A stretch of 64,000 nucleotides of DNA, from contig OX579637.1 of NCBI GenBank assembly GCA_951230915.1, positions 1,550,001 to 1,614,000 of the forward strand. The letters run 5' to 3'. The position numbers and the translations under genes are program-made. Below the pieces are notes generated by a model, which saw nothing but the letters and a program-made list of their open reading frames with translations, was not told where the DNA came from and did not search any database. The stretch comes from Antitrichia curtipendula. Its lineage: Eukaryota > Streptophyta > Bryopsida > Hypnales > Leucodontaceae. Shown here piece after piece: positions 1 to 12,859 of the stretch (position 1 is the first letter of the stretch; every line of letters begins with the position of its first letter).

Positions 1-870
1 TACCTTAAATTAAACAAGTTTTAGCAGTAAATTATTTTTTTGAAATTTTTATTTTTAAAATTTTTTATTTGGGTAATTTTGACATTACTATTTCTGGATC
101 TGACATCACTATTTATGACTCTGACATGTCTATTTTTAGTAAAAAAAAGTCTTATTGAGCGTTCAAGTCTAAACGCTTGTCGCTCAACGCTCATCGCTCG
201 TTGCTCCCCGCTCACATTCTAGCATCGTTGGTTTCATATATGCGAACCCTTATACTTGACTTAGATAAGCAACAATTTTCATCTTCATACTCAAACTTTA
301 CCGACTATCTTGACTCTAGGACACATGCTAATCTTGTAAAATGCATAGTTTCATCCGCCAATTTTTTAAATTGAACAAATCCTTTGTCCCTAACCTTTTA
401 ACCTATAAAAGATGTCAAGGATGTTTTTTGGTCAATTAATACTACAATTCCATCACTATAGGTATTGTTAAAAAAAATGTCTTCTATAATCTTGTGACAT
501 TTAATGGAGTTTTTTCATTTTTTTCATTTGTATGATTTATATTGTAGCAAAAAAGAGGATGTCCCTGATTAACGGTTCAATATTTAAGGATTAAAAGATA
601 GATTGTTGATTGTAAAGATCAATACTTTTTGTACCAACATGTGAATCATTTCTTAAAAATTCCTAGAGAAATCATTCGTTGGAACTCAAACTATCAACCC
701 TAAACCTTACCTTTTACAAGAAAATAATCTAGGTTGAGTAGTGGAACTATTGTACTAGAAAGATTCTATATCATCCATGGTACAAAAAATGTCCTCTTGA
801 ACGTCAAAGGCTTTGATGGCTTGCTAATGATTGTAGAAGTAATATCTTTAGATATTTTGTAGCCTACTGT
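1..870. other. AT-rich intergenic DNA, nothing recognised
   Basis: AT-rich sequence with only short random ORFs. I see no coding signature, RNA gene or clear repeat boundary here. Confidence 0.5.
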
Positions 871-1240
871 ACCTTTATTAAACCAAAAAAACACGATATT
901 CGTTATTTTGGGAGTTTTCCTATCTCCCAATTTAGGTCGGTTTGCGCTGATCTGAATCACAGATTGGGAAATTGGAATTTTTGAATGGGCATAACTTACT
1001 CAAATTTTGTCCAAACTGAGCATATGAGGTGTTTTTTGACATCTACAAATTCCGTAGATGTCAAAACACACCTCATATGCCCAGTTTGGACAAGATTTGA
1101 GTAAGTTATGGCCATTCAAAAATTCCAGTTTTCCAATCTGTGGTGCAGATCAGCGCGAACCGCGCTGAACTGCATACTCCCAAAATCATGGAATTCTCCC
1201 AAAATAACGAATATCGTGTTAAAATGGTTTTTAGAGGTCT
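871..1240. repeat. Large foldback (inverted-repeat) element, about 370 bp
   Basis: The two halves are near-perfect reverse complements. The left arm reads acacgatattcgttatttt near 892 and is mirrored by aaaataacgaatatcgtgtt near 1201-1220. The arms continue inwards to a gacatcta/tagatgtc loop near 1038-1062. Each arm is about 175 bp with small indels. No target-site duplication is obvious. It has the form of a foldback MITE or a head-to-head duplication and could produce hairpin RNA. Confidence 0.85.
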
Positions 1241-3430
1241 TGACACAAAGTGTTGGAATTTTTTCATAGTATTCGAATTAGTTTGTTTGAAAGGAATTAC
1301 TTTGTGGAAGAACGGACAAGATTCTTTTGAAGCAATGAAAAAAAGAGATACAACTAATGATATTTAATTAATGTGATACAATTAAAGAAGAGGTAATGAA
1401 GACTGAGATACATTGAAAGGCCTATTTATAAAAATCATAAAGTATAAGACATGCAATTAACCACTGATTGTACTTCTATGATCCACAATTACGGAAGTCA
1501 TCGAAATTGTAAGTAAATGTGTTAAAAAAATAACCAACAAGTTTTATCTAAGCATTTTGGAGTTTGTGAATTTGTGATAATGTTAAATTCATTTAATTTC
1601 TCTATAATTTAGAACGTGATTAACAAATAAAATTTGTCATTCACAACATTTTAAGGAACTGAATTTGTGTAAATCTTATATTTTGTAGCTGAACATATGA
1701 AAAAAATAACCCTAAACCAGAAAATATTCTAAATAATCCTAATTTTTGAAAACATTGAATTTGTATCTATTGTTGATAGTTTAAACATGCATAAAAAACA
1801 TAATTTTTCACTCACAATAATGTATTTGACCTATTTACTTTACAAAATCTATTGAACTTGTAGTTCAATGATTCAACTGAAGAAATATCTAGCACCAATT
1901 TGTAGATATTTTTAGTTGTCTGAATTCTTGAACATGTTGCATTTAAAACATAATTGCGGGCTTCTAGAATCCAATGGAAAGTGTTAATTGAAAAACAAAT
2001 AAATAAAACTGAAATGTTGCAAGACCCGTGGTTGCCCATGAGCTTGTGGCTGCTTCTGAATCTGCACTTGCCTGTAAATTTTGCTCCATAATTGCACAAG
2101 AATCCCCACTCGTAGTTGCCCTAGAATTCAGACCTATGGTCCCTCTAAATCTCAAGCCTGAGGTCACCCAATTCAGACCTGCATGCGCACCCATTTGTAG
2201 TTGCCCATGATGATGTTGGTCACATCACTTTTGAAGATCAGCCACGTAAAACAGATTTTTTACCGAGGGATAAATAACTTTGAAACCCTAAATCTTTATA
2301 TGACGTCTATGTCGCCTATATTTGACAACTCGACATGCAACGTCAGAAGTCTATTAGACATCAAAATCTGAAATCATGTCCAATAAAACAAACATGGTAG
2401 GAACATCCATATTAATAATAATATTATCTTAGCAAACAATATTGTCAAACATCTCCATTCTGGCCTCCTCCAACTGAACATACATTTAAATAAGAATTAG
2501 AGATCAAAGAAGTGCTTGAAATGCCTATCCACCAAAGCAATCAATAACAACTGAAATAGTACATTAATGAATGTGAACGGTGAAGATGCTTACCCTTGCG
2601 TACCAACATGTCTCAGCCAAAAACAACATTAATTTATCTTCATTGATAGGACGAGGTGGAAAGTAATATGCTTCTTTCGTAGAAACAAATGCGCTCATCT
2701 ACTTGACCAATTAACCTTGTAATCTACAGTTGCAAATAGGTTCAAATGCCTTTTAATTTGTGATGATTCAGTGGAAACAAATTAGGCCAGTACATTTAAT
2801 AGCAAATAGGCATAATGATGAATTCAAAAACCATTGTATTATACCTCAAATAGCCACTCTCGACCAAGAGTTGGATTGGCAACCGATACAATCTTTGAAA
2901 GCTTTCTGCAGTACTTTTGAGTGGAGTCTTTAATAAAGTTCCTCATAGCCACCACTGCTCCATCTATCGTAACATCCTCACCAAAAGTGTCCTTATACTT
3001 TCAAATAGCAACTTTAGCAAATGCTGCAATCTCTTGCTGAGGCAATCCATAGAAGACATAAGAAATAGCAAAAATCTCTTTGTTGCAGAAGAGAGGATTC
3101 TAACAACTACAATCCAAATCATCGTGATCATTTTCATACCTTGAATATGAATAAGGTGAATACCTTGAGGGGCATGGTGTACCATTTTACACGAGTATTA
3201 TTTTAGCATGTCCTTACTTCTTCAGCAAATAGAAGCTCATTGAACTTCTCAAGTTCTATGACCCCGTACTTCTAAAACTCAACACAAGGTGTGCACAAGA
3301 TTCATTTTTACTTGATAACTTTATGTGTACTTGAACCAAAACAAAATTATATGAATCAATAGAATAAACGTTTATAATTCAAATGAAGTTCAATCTAGAA
3401 ATGCAATTATGAATTCAGAGAAAATGCGTA
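1241..3430. other. Gene-poor AT-rich stretch
   Basis: Only short ORFs without coding character occur on either strand. No repeat or element boundary could be fixed. Confidence 0.4.
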
Positions 3431-3435
3431 CTTGT

Positions 3436-3633
3436 TCATATTGTGCATTGCTTGCATTGCCACCCTAATCCAATTTGTGGTATCCAAAATGATTGAGTCT
3501 ACGGTGATATGCTAGTCCCTCTCTATGGCATGAAGCCTCTTGATGTGATTCATCCACGTAATTCTTCAGTGATTTCCATCATACTCGAAGAATTTGTGGT
3601 CCACTAAATGTTTCAATACAACTTGGAACTTCA
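3436..3633 (-). pseudogene. Decayed coding remnant of unknown family
   Basis: One minus-strand frame of about 65 codons reads protein-like, with segments such as DHKFFEYDGNH, WMNHIKRLHAIERD and TVDSIILDTTNWIRVAM. It is broken by only two stops, a TGA after GNH and a TAG after ERD; W and Q would fit those positions. The composition (aromatic, charged and hydrophobic residues alternating) is unlike the surrounding random frames. I do not recognise the family; a transposon protein is likely. Surrounding sequence up to about 4.5 kb may hold further eroded parts. Confidence 0.3.
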
Positions 3634-5914
3634 ATAATTTGTTGAATTCATCATTCACTAAATTCCAAATTGGTCCACATTACTCTTTCTTTTTGGCAGA
3701 GAATACTTTATGATGCCCTTACTTGTCTAACATGGAGACATAGAAAACTATGACTCCCTCTTTGTAGCCCCTACTAAACTGTTGTTCCAGCAATGTCTAA
3801 TCACAAGCTAGTGTCAAGCGCACCATAGGCATGGGCACCATCCTACACAATGGAATCTTCATTTGGGAAGCTTTTAGAATATTGATGTCCTTTGTTTCTT
3901 CATTGGAAACAATATGTGGACTTCATGTAATCTGCACCATTATAGAGCTCATGGTGTAATCAAGCATGTCCATAAGTCTTGACTCTACAATATTCTGTAT
4001 CATTGCAAGAAAGGAAAATGTGCTTAGCATATAAAAGGTCTTTGGAAATAGCACAATAGTGATTGAGATATAAGCATTTTCAAGTTGGAGTTGTGTAAGG
4101 CAATCAAGCCTTGCATATGTGTCTTAATTGATCACGAGGTACATAATTAGATTTGTACGTCTTAGATAGTGCATATGCACTAGTGATTAAATGATCTATA
4201 ATGACTACATCACCAAATGAGAATGTTAGCATCCACTCTACTCTAGATGTGACCTTAATATCGGTGTAGTTGCACGTGCAATATTAAATGCTACCCAATG
4301 ACTAAAAGAAGACAAACCTCTCATTGCTAGATTCAAATGAAGTGTACAAAGACAGACACCCCGCTCTATACATTTTGTCCATTCCCGCATCTAAGTCTTA
4401 AAGAAGATTGTCAAGAACTACCAGAAGTCTCTTGGGTGGGATGTTGTGGCCATTTTGATGAGGGTCTTCAGGGAGGCTTAGCACCTCATGTGCTTCCTCA
4501 AGCGCAGGTTTTGGAGGTTGTACTGCGACCACTTGAATGTTAGCCTACGTCTCAAAAAATGAAGAGAGAACTTTGTAAGCAACAATTTAGTATTATGTCG
4601 CATCTAGCCGCTCAATCTACACATACAAAACAATCCAAAAGGAAAGGATGAAATAAATAATTACACAATCCAACAAGTAATTATGATTACTTGGGCAACT
4701 CAAACAAGTACCACTGCCATAACACATATCAAAGAACTAATAATTCCAACTTGGTGGGATTATAGAGAACAACAAAAAACAACGTAGTCTATAATATCTT
4801 ATTACCTCTGAAATAAATCATCACCAAAAAGAAACAAAGATCAATGAAAACACAAAGTTTTTAATATAAAAATTGTTCCATATTACAAGACGAGAAACCC
4901 TCAAAAAGGTGTCTAGCCACAAGAGGGACATTGTTATATGGAAAGTCAGGTGCCTGTAACCTCTAAAATCCAATCATTATCATTCGAAAGCAATGATCTT
5001 AGATCCATATTTAATAAAATGCACATACCTATATACCGCATTTTCACCAATAAAGCAAGACAACATGAAAAGATTAAATGAAAGTGTTTTCTTGACCACC
5101 CTAGAGCAATACCAACATTGACCTCCACAATTAGTCAATCGATTTAAAGGTATTGAGAACAAACAAGCACAAATGGCAACCAAATTTGATGTTCCAAATG
5201 TGCCTTTTATACCTTCTACGTGCCTCTTGGGACCGAGACACCTCTTTCACCAAGACACCTCTTATACAATGACTTCTAAAATTTCAAATCTCACAAATCC
5301 ATTTTAGTCATCCCCTTCGTATAGGAGCTCACAAATAATCTCACAAAAATTATAGGATTTTTCCATCGCCAAACAAGTCTATCAAGATTAAAAATATGCT
5401 AAAAGATGAGTGCACAATACCATCGCAAGGCTGCTGATAGATGATCAAGTCACAAGCAAAACTGTAAAACCAAATTGGCCCCTCAACTTCACTAGAAAAA
5501 TAGAAATAAAAACACTAACTAAGTTCTAACCATCCACTCCAAAGTCTTATCAATACTAGACAACATACACAAACAATTACAAATACAAAGGAACAAAAAA
5601 TGAATGTTGAGCAACCAAATCTTAATATTTGCATGCGCAAGATCACCAACCCTTCCAAATGCTTCTTAGGGCCAAGACAACTTCCTCACCAGGACTCACC
5701 TTGCACAAAGACTCATCAACAATCAAATCTCAAAAAAGCATTTCGGTCATCACCTCCCACACGATCTCAAAACTACTAAAAAAAACCAAACCATGTACCC
5801 TACCATGAGGTTTGTGATACATAAAGGCATAAATTTTTTTTTTATAAATGACCAAGACATGTTGACCTAATCAAATGGTCTCAAGGTGGAGACAAAACCA
5901 AGACTGTGCAACCG
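3634..5914. other. AT-rich repeat-like DNA with a diverged duplication
   Basis: Sequence near 5215-5350 (cctcttgggaccgagacacc...) recurs in diverged form near 5655-5770 (cttcttagggccaagacaac...), about 440 bp apart. No gene is supported. Confidence 0.35.
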
Positions 5915-6865
5915 TGAAGTGTATAAAATTTTGTTGAGGAAGCAAGACACTTCAGTCCAAGACATCCCTCTCAAGGCCAAAGGGGCTTGGGGATTACTTG
6001 TCTTTTGTACCAAAATGAACTAAATCACATTTGCGCTTTCAAATCCAATCCATTCCCATACAAGCTATTACTCGTCTTAAAACCAAATTTCTTGATGGTG
6101 ATGGTCATCAAGCAAATTGCAAATGCAATTCATAAAAAAAAATTGCTCAATGTCTTCAAGACGTCGATTCTAATAACAATTAGGAACTTGAAAAATTGCA
6201 AAAGATCTAGAAACGCAAGACTATCCCCCTCTCCCAAAGCCCAAAATAAACAAAACATGTATCCACATCCAAACCAAAATCAAGTTCCAAACAAATGAAG
6301 TGTACAAAATTTTGTTGAGGAAGCAAGACATCCTTTCCTAAGAGAAGCCTCTTGCAAGTGAGTAAGGGCTTAGGGACCACTTGATCCTTTCACCAAAATG
6401 AACTATATCACATTCATGCTTTCAAATCCAATCCTCCTCTATATAAGCTAGTACTTGTTTTAAAACCAAATTTCTTGATTGTAATGGTCATTAAGCCAAT
6501 TCCAACTGCAATTTTGCAAAAAAACAATACTCATTGTCTTCAAGACATCAATTCTAATGAGAATTAGGAATTTGAAAAATTGAAAAAGATCCAAAAATGC
6601 AAGACTCTCCCCCTTTTACACAATTCAAAAAAACAAAACGTGTATCTACATCCAATCAAAAATCACGTTCCAAAAAAATGAAGTGTATAAAATTTTGTTG
6701 AGGAAGCAAGACACTCCAATCCAAGAGCGCCCTCTTGCAGTTAAGAGGGGCTTAGGAAGCACCTCTCCCTTGAACCAAAATGAACAATACAACATTCATG
6801 CTTTCAAATCCAATTCTCTCCCATTTGAACTAGTATTTGTTTTAAATCAAAAAAATTATCTTTCA
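5915..6865 (+). repeat. Tandem direct repeat, about 381-bp unit, 2.5 copies
   Basis: Units begin with tgaagtgta(t/c)aaaattttg at 5915, 6296 and 6679 (periods 381 and 383). The first two copies are full length and colinear, sharing segments such as ttgttgaggaagcaagaca, accaaatttcttgat and the cttcaagac(g/a)tc block. The third copy diverges near 6860. Short ORFs across the array are by-products of the repeat and have no coding support. Confidence 0.85.
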
Positions 6866-7205
6866 TCGGCAGTTTCAATAAATTATAGAAAATGGTTTCC
6901 TGAAATTGGACTATGTGTGATAAGCATTGATGATGACTATAAATATAATTAAAACCTATCTTGGTGGGTTGTCTTTATTCCATCTTTATAAACTTAGGGA
7001 GTCTCCTTTCACAATAAACGAGGCCTTCAATCTTCCACAAGTGTCTAAAAATCAAATTTTAGGAGCACAAAAAGACTTGACCCTAATAGATGTGTCTCAC
7101 TTGAATTTGCCAAATTGTCAAAATGACTTGGACGTGCAAAATTCTAAGAGGATTATACCTCTTCCCTTTGTTTCGTTGCTACTCTCAAAGCTTCTTTACT
7201 TCTAG

Positions 7206-9025
7206 TGCCTATAGCCTAGTCCTTATTTGATTGCAATAGTCAGTCTGCCATAGTGCACCATGCACAAGATGAAGGAAGCCACGAAATCAAGCACTTAAAT
7301 ATGCATTGCAATCTTTCACTCTAAATAAGACTATGCAAAAGTTGAAGAAAAGATGAAGAACTGGTGGTGCAAATCTAGTCTCCTAAGGCTACTCAGTCAA
7401 AGCTAGGGTTTCTTGGACACAAGACTTTTTTTTTTGTGGATCACATCTCTTCTTGTCGATTGTCTGTCCCACCAGCTTAGGAATGGTACATGGGCCTACA
7501 ATATGCAAGGCTTAATGATTATTTTGTTTCTTTGGAGAGATAATCCTTGCATTTGGGTATCATTGAAATTTAGTTTAGTATCCATATAGTTTCAACAATT
7601 AGTAATTTTTCCACATTTGTTAATATATAAATATTTAATATTATTTATTTTATAATTAATATTAATAAATGAAAAATATACTTTTAATAATAAAAACACC
7701 AAATAAGAATTTCTACAAATTATCATAAATTGTTTGTTTTTTAAAATTTTCATACCTTTTTATTTTTTTAAAGACATGAACCATAAGTTAATTGCTTCTA
7801 GAAAACTTACCACAAATTGTCTAGAGGAAACCTATTCTTGTTGATTTTCAAAAGTTTGGAAATTCAAAACCCATTTTTACTCCCAAGTATTCTTATAAAT
7901 TCAAATGATTTGAAAGGGCTCCAGCCCTAAAATTCCATCATATTGCAATAATGCATGCATGAAGCTATTGGTTACTATAAGATGTTCAACATAAGATGTT
8001 TTCTTTCATAATATTAAAAGTAAACACATCATGTCTGTGGAGGCTCTACGAGGACAAGTTTCGAGTGATGAAGCCATCTTCTTAGATAAGGCAACTTAGT
8101 TGTTAAGGCAACCTAATTCCTCTATATTGTGGAATTAGAATCCCTACCTATCTACTGCGTTCATTGGTTTCCTATTTTTGGCATTGGCCTTCATTAAAAT
8201 TTTCAATAGGAATATAAAGAATATAAAACTTGTGTGCTACATTCACTACAATTTTTTGTTCATGTTGACCTTGCAACTAATGTCAGGTAGTAATGATAAA
8301 CCTATATGATGAATATCTACATCTGAACCATTAAACGCATTGCTAGTATTAAATAGAAACATTATCATTATTCTCTCATCTTTTATGATGATTGCAATAG
8401 ATTTGAATGAATATGAATTGTCTTGACTAAATAATAGAACTCTTTCTTTAAGTTATTTGGTTGCCATCTTTCCGGCCCTAATTCAGTTACTCCATATTGC
8501 AATTTTGGTGTTTGATTTAGTAACTTTGAGATAGTTGCAATCGTTAGGATGATTCATATAGGTTTTCTCCTTGTGCTTTCACATGTTGAACAGCTCAAAT
8601 GTCTTTTCATTATGTGAAGTTGCTGGGTTCTTGTAGATTGCAAATTTCCTATATTGCAGATCCTATCTAAGGCTACCCATTAAGTTCCCACAAATTTTGC
8701 GCCTCTTAGATGGCGCAGTACACATACATGGTAGTTATGAGAGCAAATAGTGACGGTGTGCCTATCATTTTTCTACTAGGATCAAATGGACTGGTTGTTG
8801 TGTTGATGTTGAGGTTGAGTCTTTGGTTTCATCTGAAGCCAAAGTCTATTCATATTGATGAAGACATTTTCGATGCAAAGTCAGGAATCCTTACTTATAC
8901 AGTCAACCATCTACCATCTTTAGTTGGAAAAATATTCTTTGGAACCTAGAAGGTATAGGTCTTACATAGTCAATAATGTCCATGAGTCCAATTCCAAAGA
9001 CGTAGGGTCTTTGCCTTAGTCTTCC
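7206..9025. other. Gene-poor AT-rich stretch
   Basis: Low-complexity AT-rich DNA. I see nothing supportable in it on either strand. Confidence 0.4.
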
Positions 9026-11040
9026 TTGTCTTTGTTTCAAACTCCGCCCTTGAATCATGTCAAAGTTGAACCTCTTTCTAACATTGTCACCATCTTGAGT
9101 TCTGATTCTGAAGCCAATTCTTCTAATATAAGTCACAATTTGAGGACTCCCTCCTCAACAAAAACTTTGCCTATCGTATTATATAAATCAATCGTGTCAC
9201 CTAATCTTGGGATCTTTGAGGGGCCAAGGGCATCTGTGGTTGAATGCTTAAAAAGACTGTGCAGCTTGAAAGGATGCAAAAAAATCTTGTCTAAGCTTGA
9301 TTACAATAGTATAAAAATTCACCAAGTCACACTGTTGCCTCCATCTTTCAATGGAGATGTCATATGTGAATTGCCTGCCACCAATACCAATGGCACATTT
9401 TTCCAAGCCAGACATATGTCCGGAATGGATAAGCAATATGATAGATATGTGAGATTGAAGACAATCATTACAAATACAGTCAACTGAATGTCTTTGTTGT
9501 TCCACAAATTTGTCTACTTGGGGCATCTTTGTTGTGTGAGCTTTGAATCATGCTAGTTCCTAACTTGTATTCACCAAACAAAGGAAGTGAATGGATTAGA
9601 ATGGGAAGGAATGTCACCTATGCCAATTGATGTTGGACAACCGCATCCACCTAATTCAACGCTTGTTTGCAATATCTACAAGCAATCTTTGACTTATAAT
9701 GCGTGGTGTAGTGTGCAGGTGTATTACGTCACAAAAAACTACAAGCTCAGCAGGGCGTATGTCCATCTTGGCTGTCACAAGCATCCCATTAAAGAAGGTG
9801 AACTTTGTATCATACAAGAGAAAATCTAAACTTTCATTGAGGATCAATTAGAGCAAACACTGTCAGCAAATAATTCTTCTATTGCCATGGAGGCTACAAA
9901 AGAACTGTTAGAAGGTCTGCTATTGTATTTGGACGGAAAACAACCCCAAACTATGGACCTTGCAAAACTTGTCTTGGTCCTAGAGTTATGCAAAGTACTT
10001 GAGCTCCCCAAGTATCCGAAACAAAGTAACTTCTGTCAAGTACCTTAGGAGATTTGGAGTGATTGATAGCATTACCAAGTTGAGGGGATCAAGCACATGG
10101 GCATTTGTGCAAGAGAATAGATTTCTAGATCAGATAACAAATATGGATAAGGATTTTATTTTCAAAATGTCCAAAGCAGGATATGGGACTAAAGTTGATT
10201 TAGTGAAGTAAATGCAAATAGGTGGTGACCTTGAAGAAACTTGAATCATATTTGATCATGTCAAACGTGTTGTAGGCTAGATGACCATGGCATGCCATCT
10301 TAGTGATTCTCTTTATTGTTGTATTACAACAATTGCGTGTTTCAATACAATGTAAGAAATCCGCGTCTTAGGTGGCGTTTTGTAATTTTTTAAGACGGAT
10401 TTTAGGTGATGTCAAAAAAAAAAACTTATACTTTTTTGTCAATAATCACATCCAATATAATATCTGGATGTTATCTTGGACGAGATTATTGACAAAAAAC
10501 ACACAAGTTTTTTTTTTGGACATCACCTAAAATCTATCTGAAAAAACCACAAAATGTCACCTAAGACGCGGGTTTCTTATAGTGATATGCAATTTGAGGA
10601 TTGGGCAGCACAAGTTCTTTTGGGGCAGAATTTGAATTCTATTTTTGGATGCAATAGCCACCCAAAGACTCAATTCAAGGCTTCATAGCCAATATTGTGC
10701 AAGCCAATTGGAATGTAGTGAGGATGGTGTATGGGTTGGATGACACAGCAAAACTAATGCTAAACCAGGAACGGGCCTACTTCTTCCACTGGATTCAATC
10801 TCTAGAGAAACATATGAAGGCAAAAATCCGAGGGAATTTACAAAATCAACAATGTTTGCTATGCCAGTAGTACAAAAACACGACTTTGCCGGCCCAATCA
10901 TAAAAGTCTAACATAGCCATTAGAGCGTAGTGGTTGTCTTTGGATACCGCAACATAGTAAGGTCTTTTGCCAACTAGAGCTCTAGCTTTTGTTTTGGCAT
11001 TTTTGTTATCAATAGTGGGGAGGATTTTTGCAACTAGTAA
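9026..11040 (+). pseudogene. Decayed transposase-like gene, split by a MITE
   Basis: Plus-strand frames 9026-9487, 9587-9829, 9999-10211 and 10650-10950 together look like the remains of one long protein. Readable pieces include YVHLGCHKHPIKEGE, SIRNKVTSVKYLRRFGVID, FIANIVQANWNVVRMVYG and RAYFFHWIQSLEKHMKAKI. The order (cysteine/histidine-rich N-terminal part, then a core with QANW...FHW.QSLEKH) resembles MULE-like transposases of plants as I remember them, so this is recognition by pattern rather than proof. It is broken by frameshifts and by stops, including TAG after LLCQ and after AIRA. A foldback element interrupts it at 10348-10584. Confidence 0.5.
10348..10584. mobile_element. CACTA-like foldback MITE, 237 bp
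   Basis: Inverted arms start caatgtaagaaa at 10348 and end tttcttatagtg at 10584. Mirrored inner blocks are gcgtcttaggt/acctaagacgc and acatcacctaaaatc. A 3-bp direct repeat ata flanks it (10345-10347 and 10585-10587), as expected for CACTA/EnSpm-type insertion. It has no coding capacity and sits inside the transposase-like pseudogene, so it inserted after that gene. Confidence 0.8.
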
Positions 11041-11539
11041 ATATTTTTTCTACTTGAGTTTCACTATGAATCACTTTGGTGTCTCTGAATGCAACATGAT
11101 TTCTTGTCATCCTTATTAGTTCCAAACAACTCTTTGGAAAAAAATTGGCTTATCATTAGGTTTCAATGCTTGATATCTTAGGCATAGTTGCATGCTAAGG
11201 GCACACACGAGGGCCATCACGGTCTCGAGATGGCCATTTCCATTTAGAGTGTATGCACTAGACATGTTATTTGGAACTCATTTCAGGACTTGTTGGACAT
11301 CATTAGAATTTGACTGGAGTCGTTTGACTTCATGTATGCCTTAGGACATGGTATAGTTTGCAATATGCATGCTATCCAAAAGTAATATTGTTGATCCATC
11401 TCCATGACTTTAGGATTGACATAGTCTGAAAAAGTCAAAATATTGTTGTGCAACCTTGCAAAGATTGTCCACAACAAGTGGCTCTTATAATGTGGAAGTT
11501 GTGGAAATAATTTATACATAGGCATTGTACAAAATTATG

Positions 11540-11954
11540 TTAGAGCCTTTATACAAATGGTAAAATATTGCCAATTCCTCAAGGGAGATCGACTGGGGGC
11601 CAGTCCAAAGAAAGAAGAATTAATGCTACGTGTTGCTCAATGTTTGGCAGAGGAACTAGAAACCCTAAGCCGCTCATCCAAGCCATTTTAAATACTCTAG
11701 GTGTTGAAGAGTTTTTCAATAGAGAACTCCATCTAGAAGATGAAAAAGTGTTTGACTTGCAAAAGAGGAAGGCTAACATGCCACTTGACTGCAAGTTTGA
11801 TTCACATAGATCTAACACAGTCAATTTCTTCCATCCTTGTATTCAAACAAAATCCTCAAGAGAGACAGCTTGTACCCTTTATTTGAATTTGATTGCAAAA
11901 GAGGTCACTCTAACTGTAGATATTGAAGTTCATGATGCAATTTTCCATGAGTAA
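11540..11954 (+). pseudogene. Unassigned ORF remnant
   Basis: The open frame from 11568 to the TAA at 11952 encodes about 128 aa, including FNRELHLEDEKVFDLQKRK and TACTLYLNLIAKEVTLTVD. Just upstream a second frame reads KGDRLGASPKKEELMLRVAQ, which looks SAP-domain-like, so the two may be one frameshifted gene. Its position 0.5 kb after the transposase-like pseudogene suggests it belongs to the same decayed element. Function unknown. Confidence 0.3.
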
Positions 11955-12667
11955 ATGTTGGATAAACTAGTACTGTCAGTGGGTCATGTACCAGAAATCC
12001 AAGAGAGCATGTGTAACAAGACACAATGGCACATTGCCCAATTGCCAAAGTCAACAAAAGCATGTTTTGGACTTCAAACAATTACAAAGAAGTGCACAAT
12101 CCAAATCGTCAAAACAACGTAGCAATAGCAGCGCCAAAACATATAGATATTATAATGAATTACAAAAAGAATAATTATGACTATATGTAGGATTTTTTCT
12201 TGCAATAATCACATCAAACATTGCATGAAGGGCACGAGGTGGAATTCTGTGTTATCAATACCATTTGTGCTGCTCATTTGGCCAATAAAAATGGGCTAAA
12301 TCTCTTGAAGGTAAAGATTTTACCCCTAGAATTAGCTAGGTTCATGCTTCTTTAACGTCAAGTGATTTCACACCAAAGACTTTTTGGCAAAGAAACATGG
12401 ACAAAGTTGGTGCAAGCCTATCCTATTCCATCTTCACTCAATGAGCATCCCAAAATTTGAGCGGGTAAGATTGTTAGATGGAATCCAAAAGCATTGACAA
12501 CATTGTCGAAGAACAATTGTACTTTGGCCTTGACATTGAATGCATGCATTTGAAGAGTGACCATGGTTCCACATCCTAGATTTGGTTGCATTATTTTTTT
12601 AAACTCCAAAGTAGAGTTGCAAGCGTAAAATTATATAATCACAATATCCAATTTCACTAAATGCAAT

Positions 12668-12856
12668 CACTACAAGAGAAAGGGGTGTTTTAAGTGGTGT
12701 CCTAGACATCACGTCTTTTAAGTAACGTCTTTTAAGTAAGGTTTTAAGTAAAATTTTACTAAAAAGACAGTCTTTTTAGTAAATTTTTACTTAAAACCTT
12801 ACTTAAAAGACGTGATGTCTAGGACACTACTTAAAACACCCCTTTCTCTTGTAGTG
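12668..12856. mobile_element. CACTA-type foldback MITE, 189 bp
   Basis: Nearly perfect inverted repeat with ends cactacaagagaaaggggtg and its reverse complement. The interior continues as mirrored gtcctagacatcacgtctttt blocks down to a short loop near 12760. The flanking 3 bp are aat on both sides (12665-12667 and 12857-12859), a clean target-site duplication. CACTAC...GTAGTG termini plus a 3-bp duplication are diagnostic of CACTA/EnSpm-type non-autonomous elements. Non-coding. Confidence 0.92.
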
Positions 12857-12859
12857 AAT

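Noticed and set aside
5987..7205. ORFs of about 90-103 aa across 6-7 kb
   Set aside because: They fall within the 381-bp tandem repeat and its flank. The corresponding frames are not conserved between units, so they are not coding.
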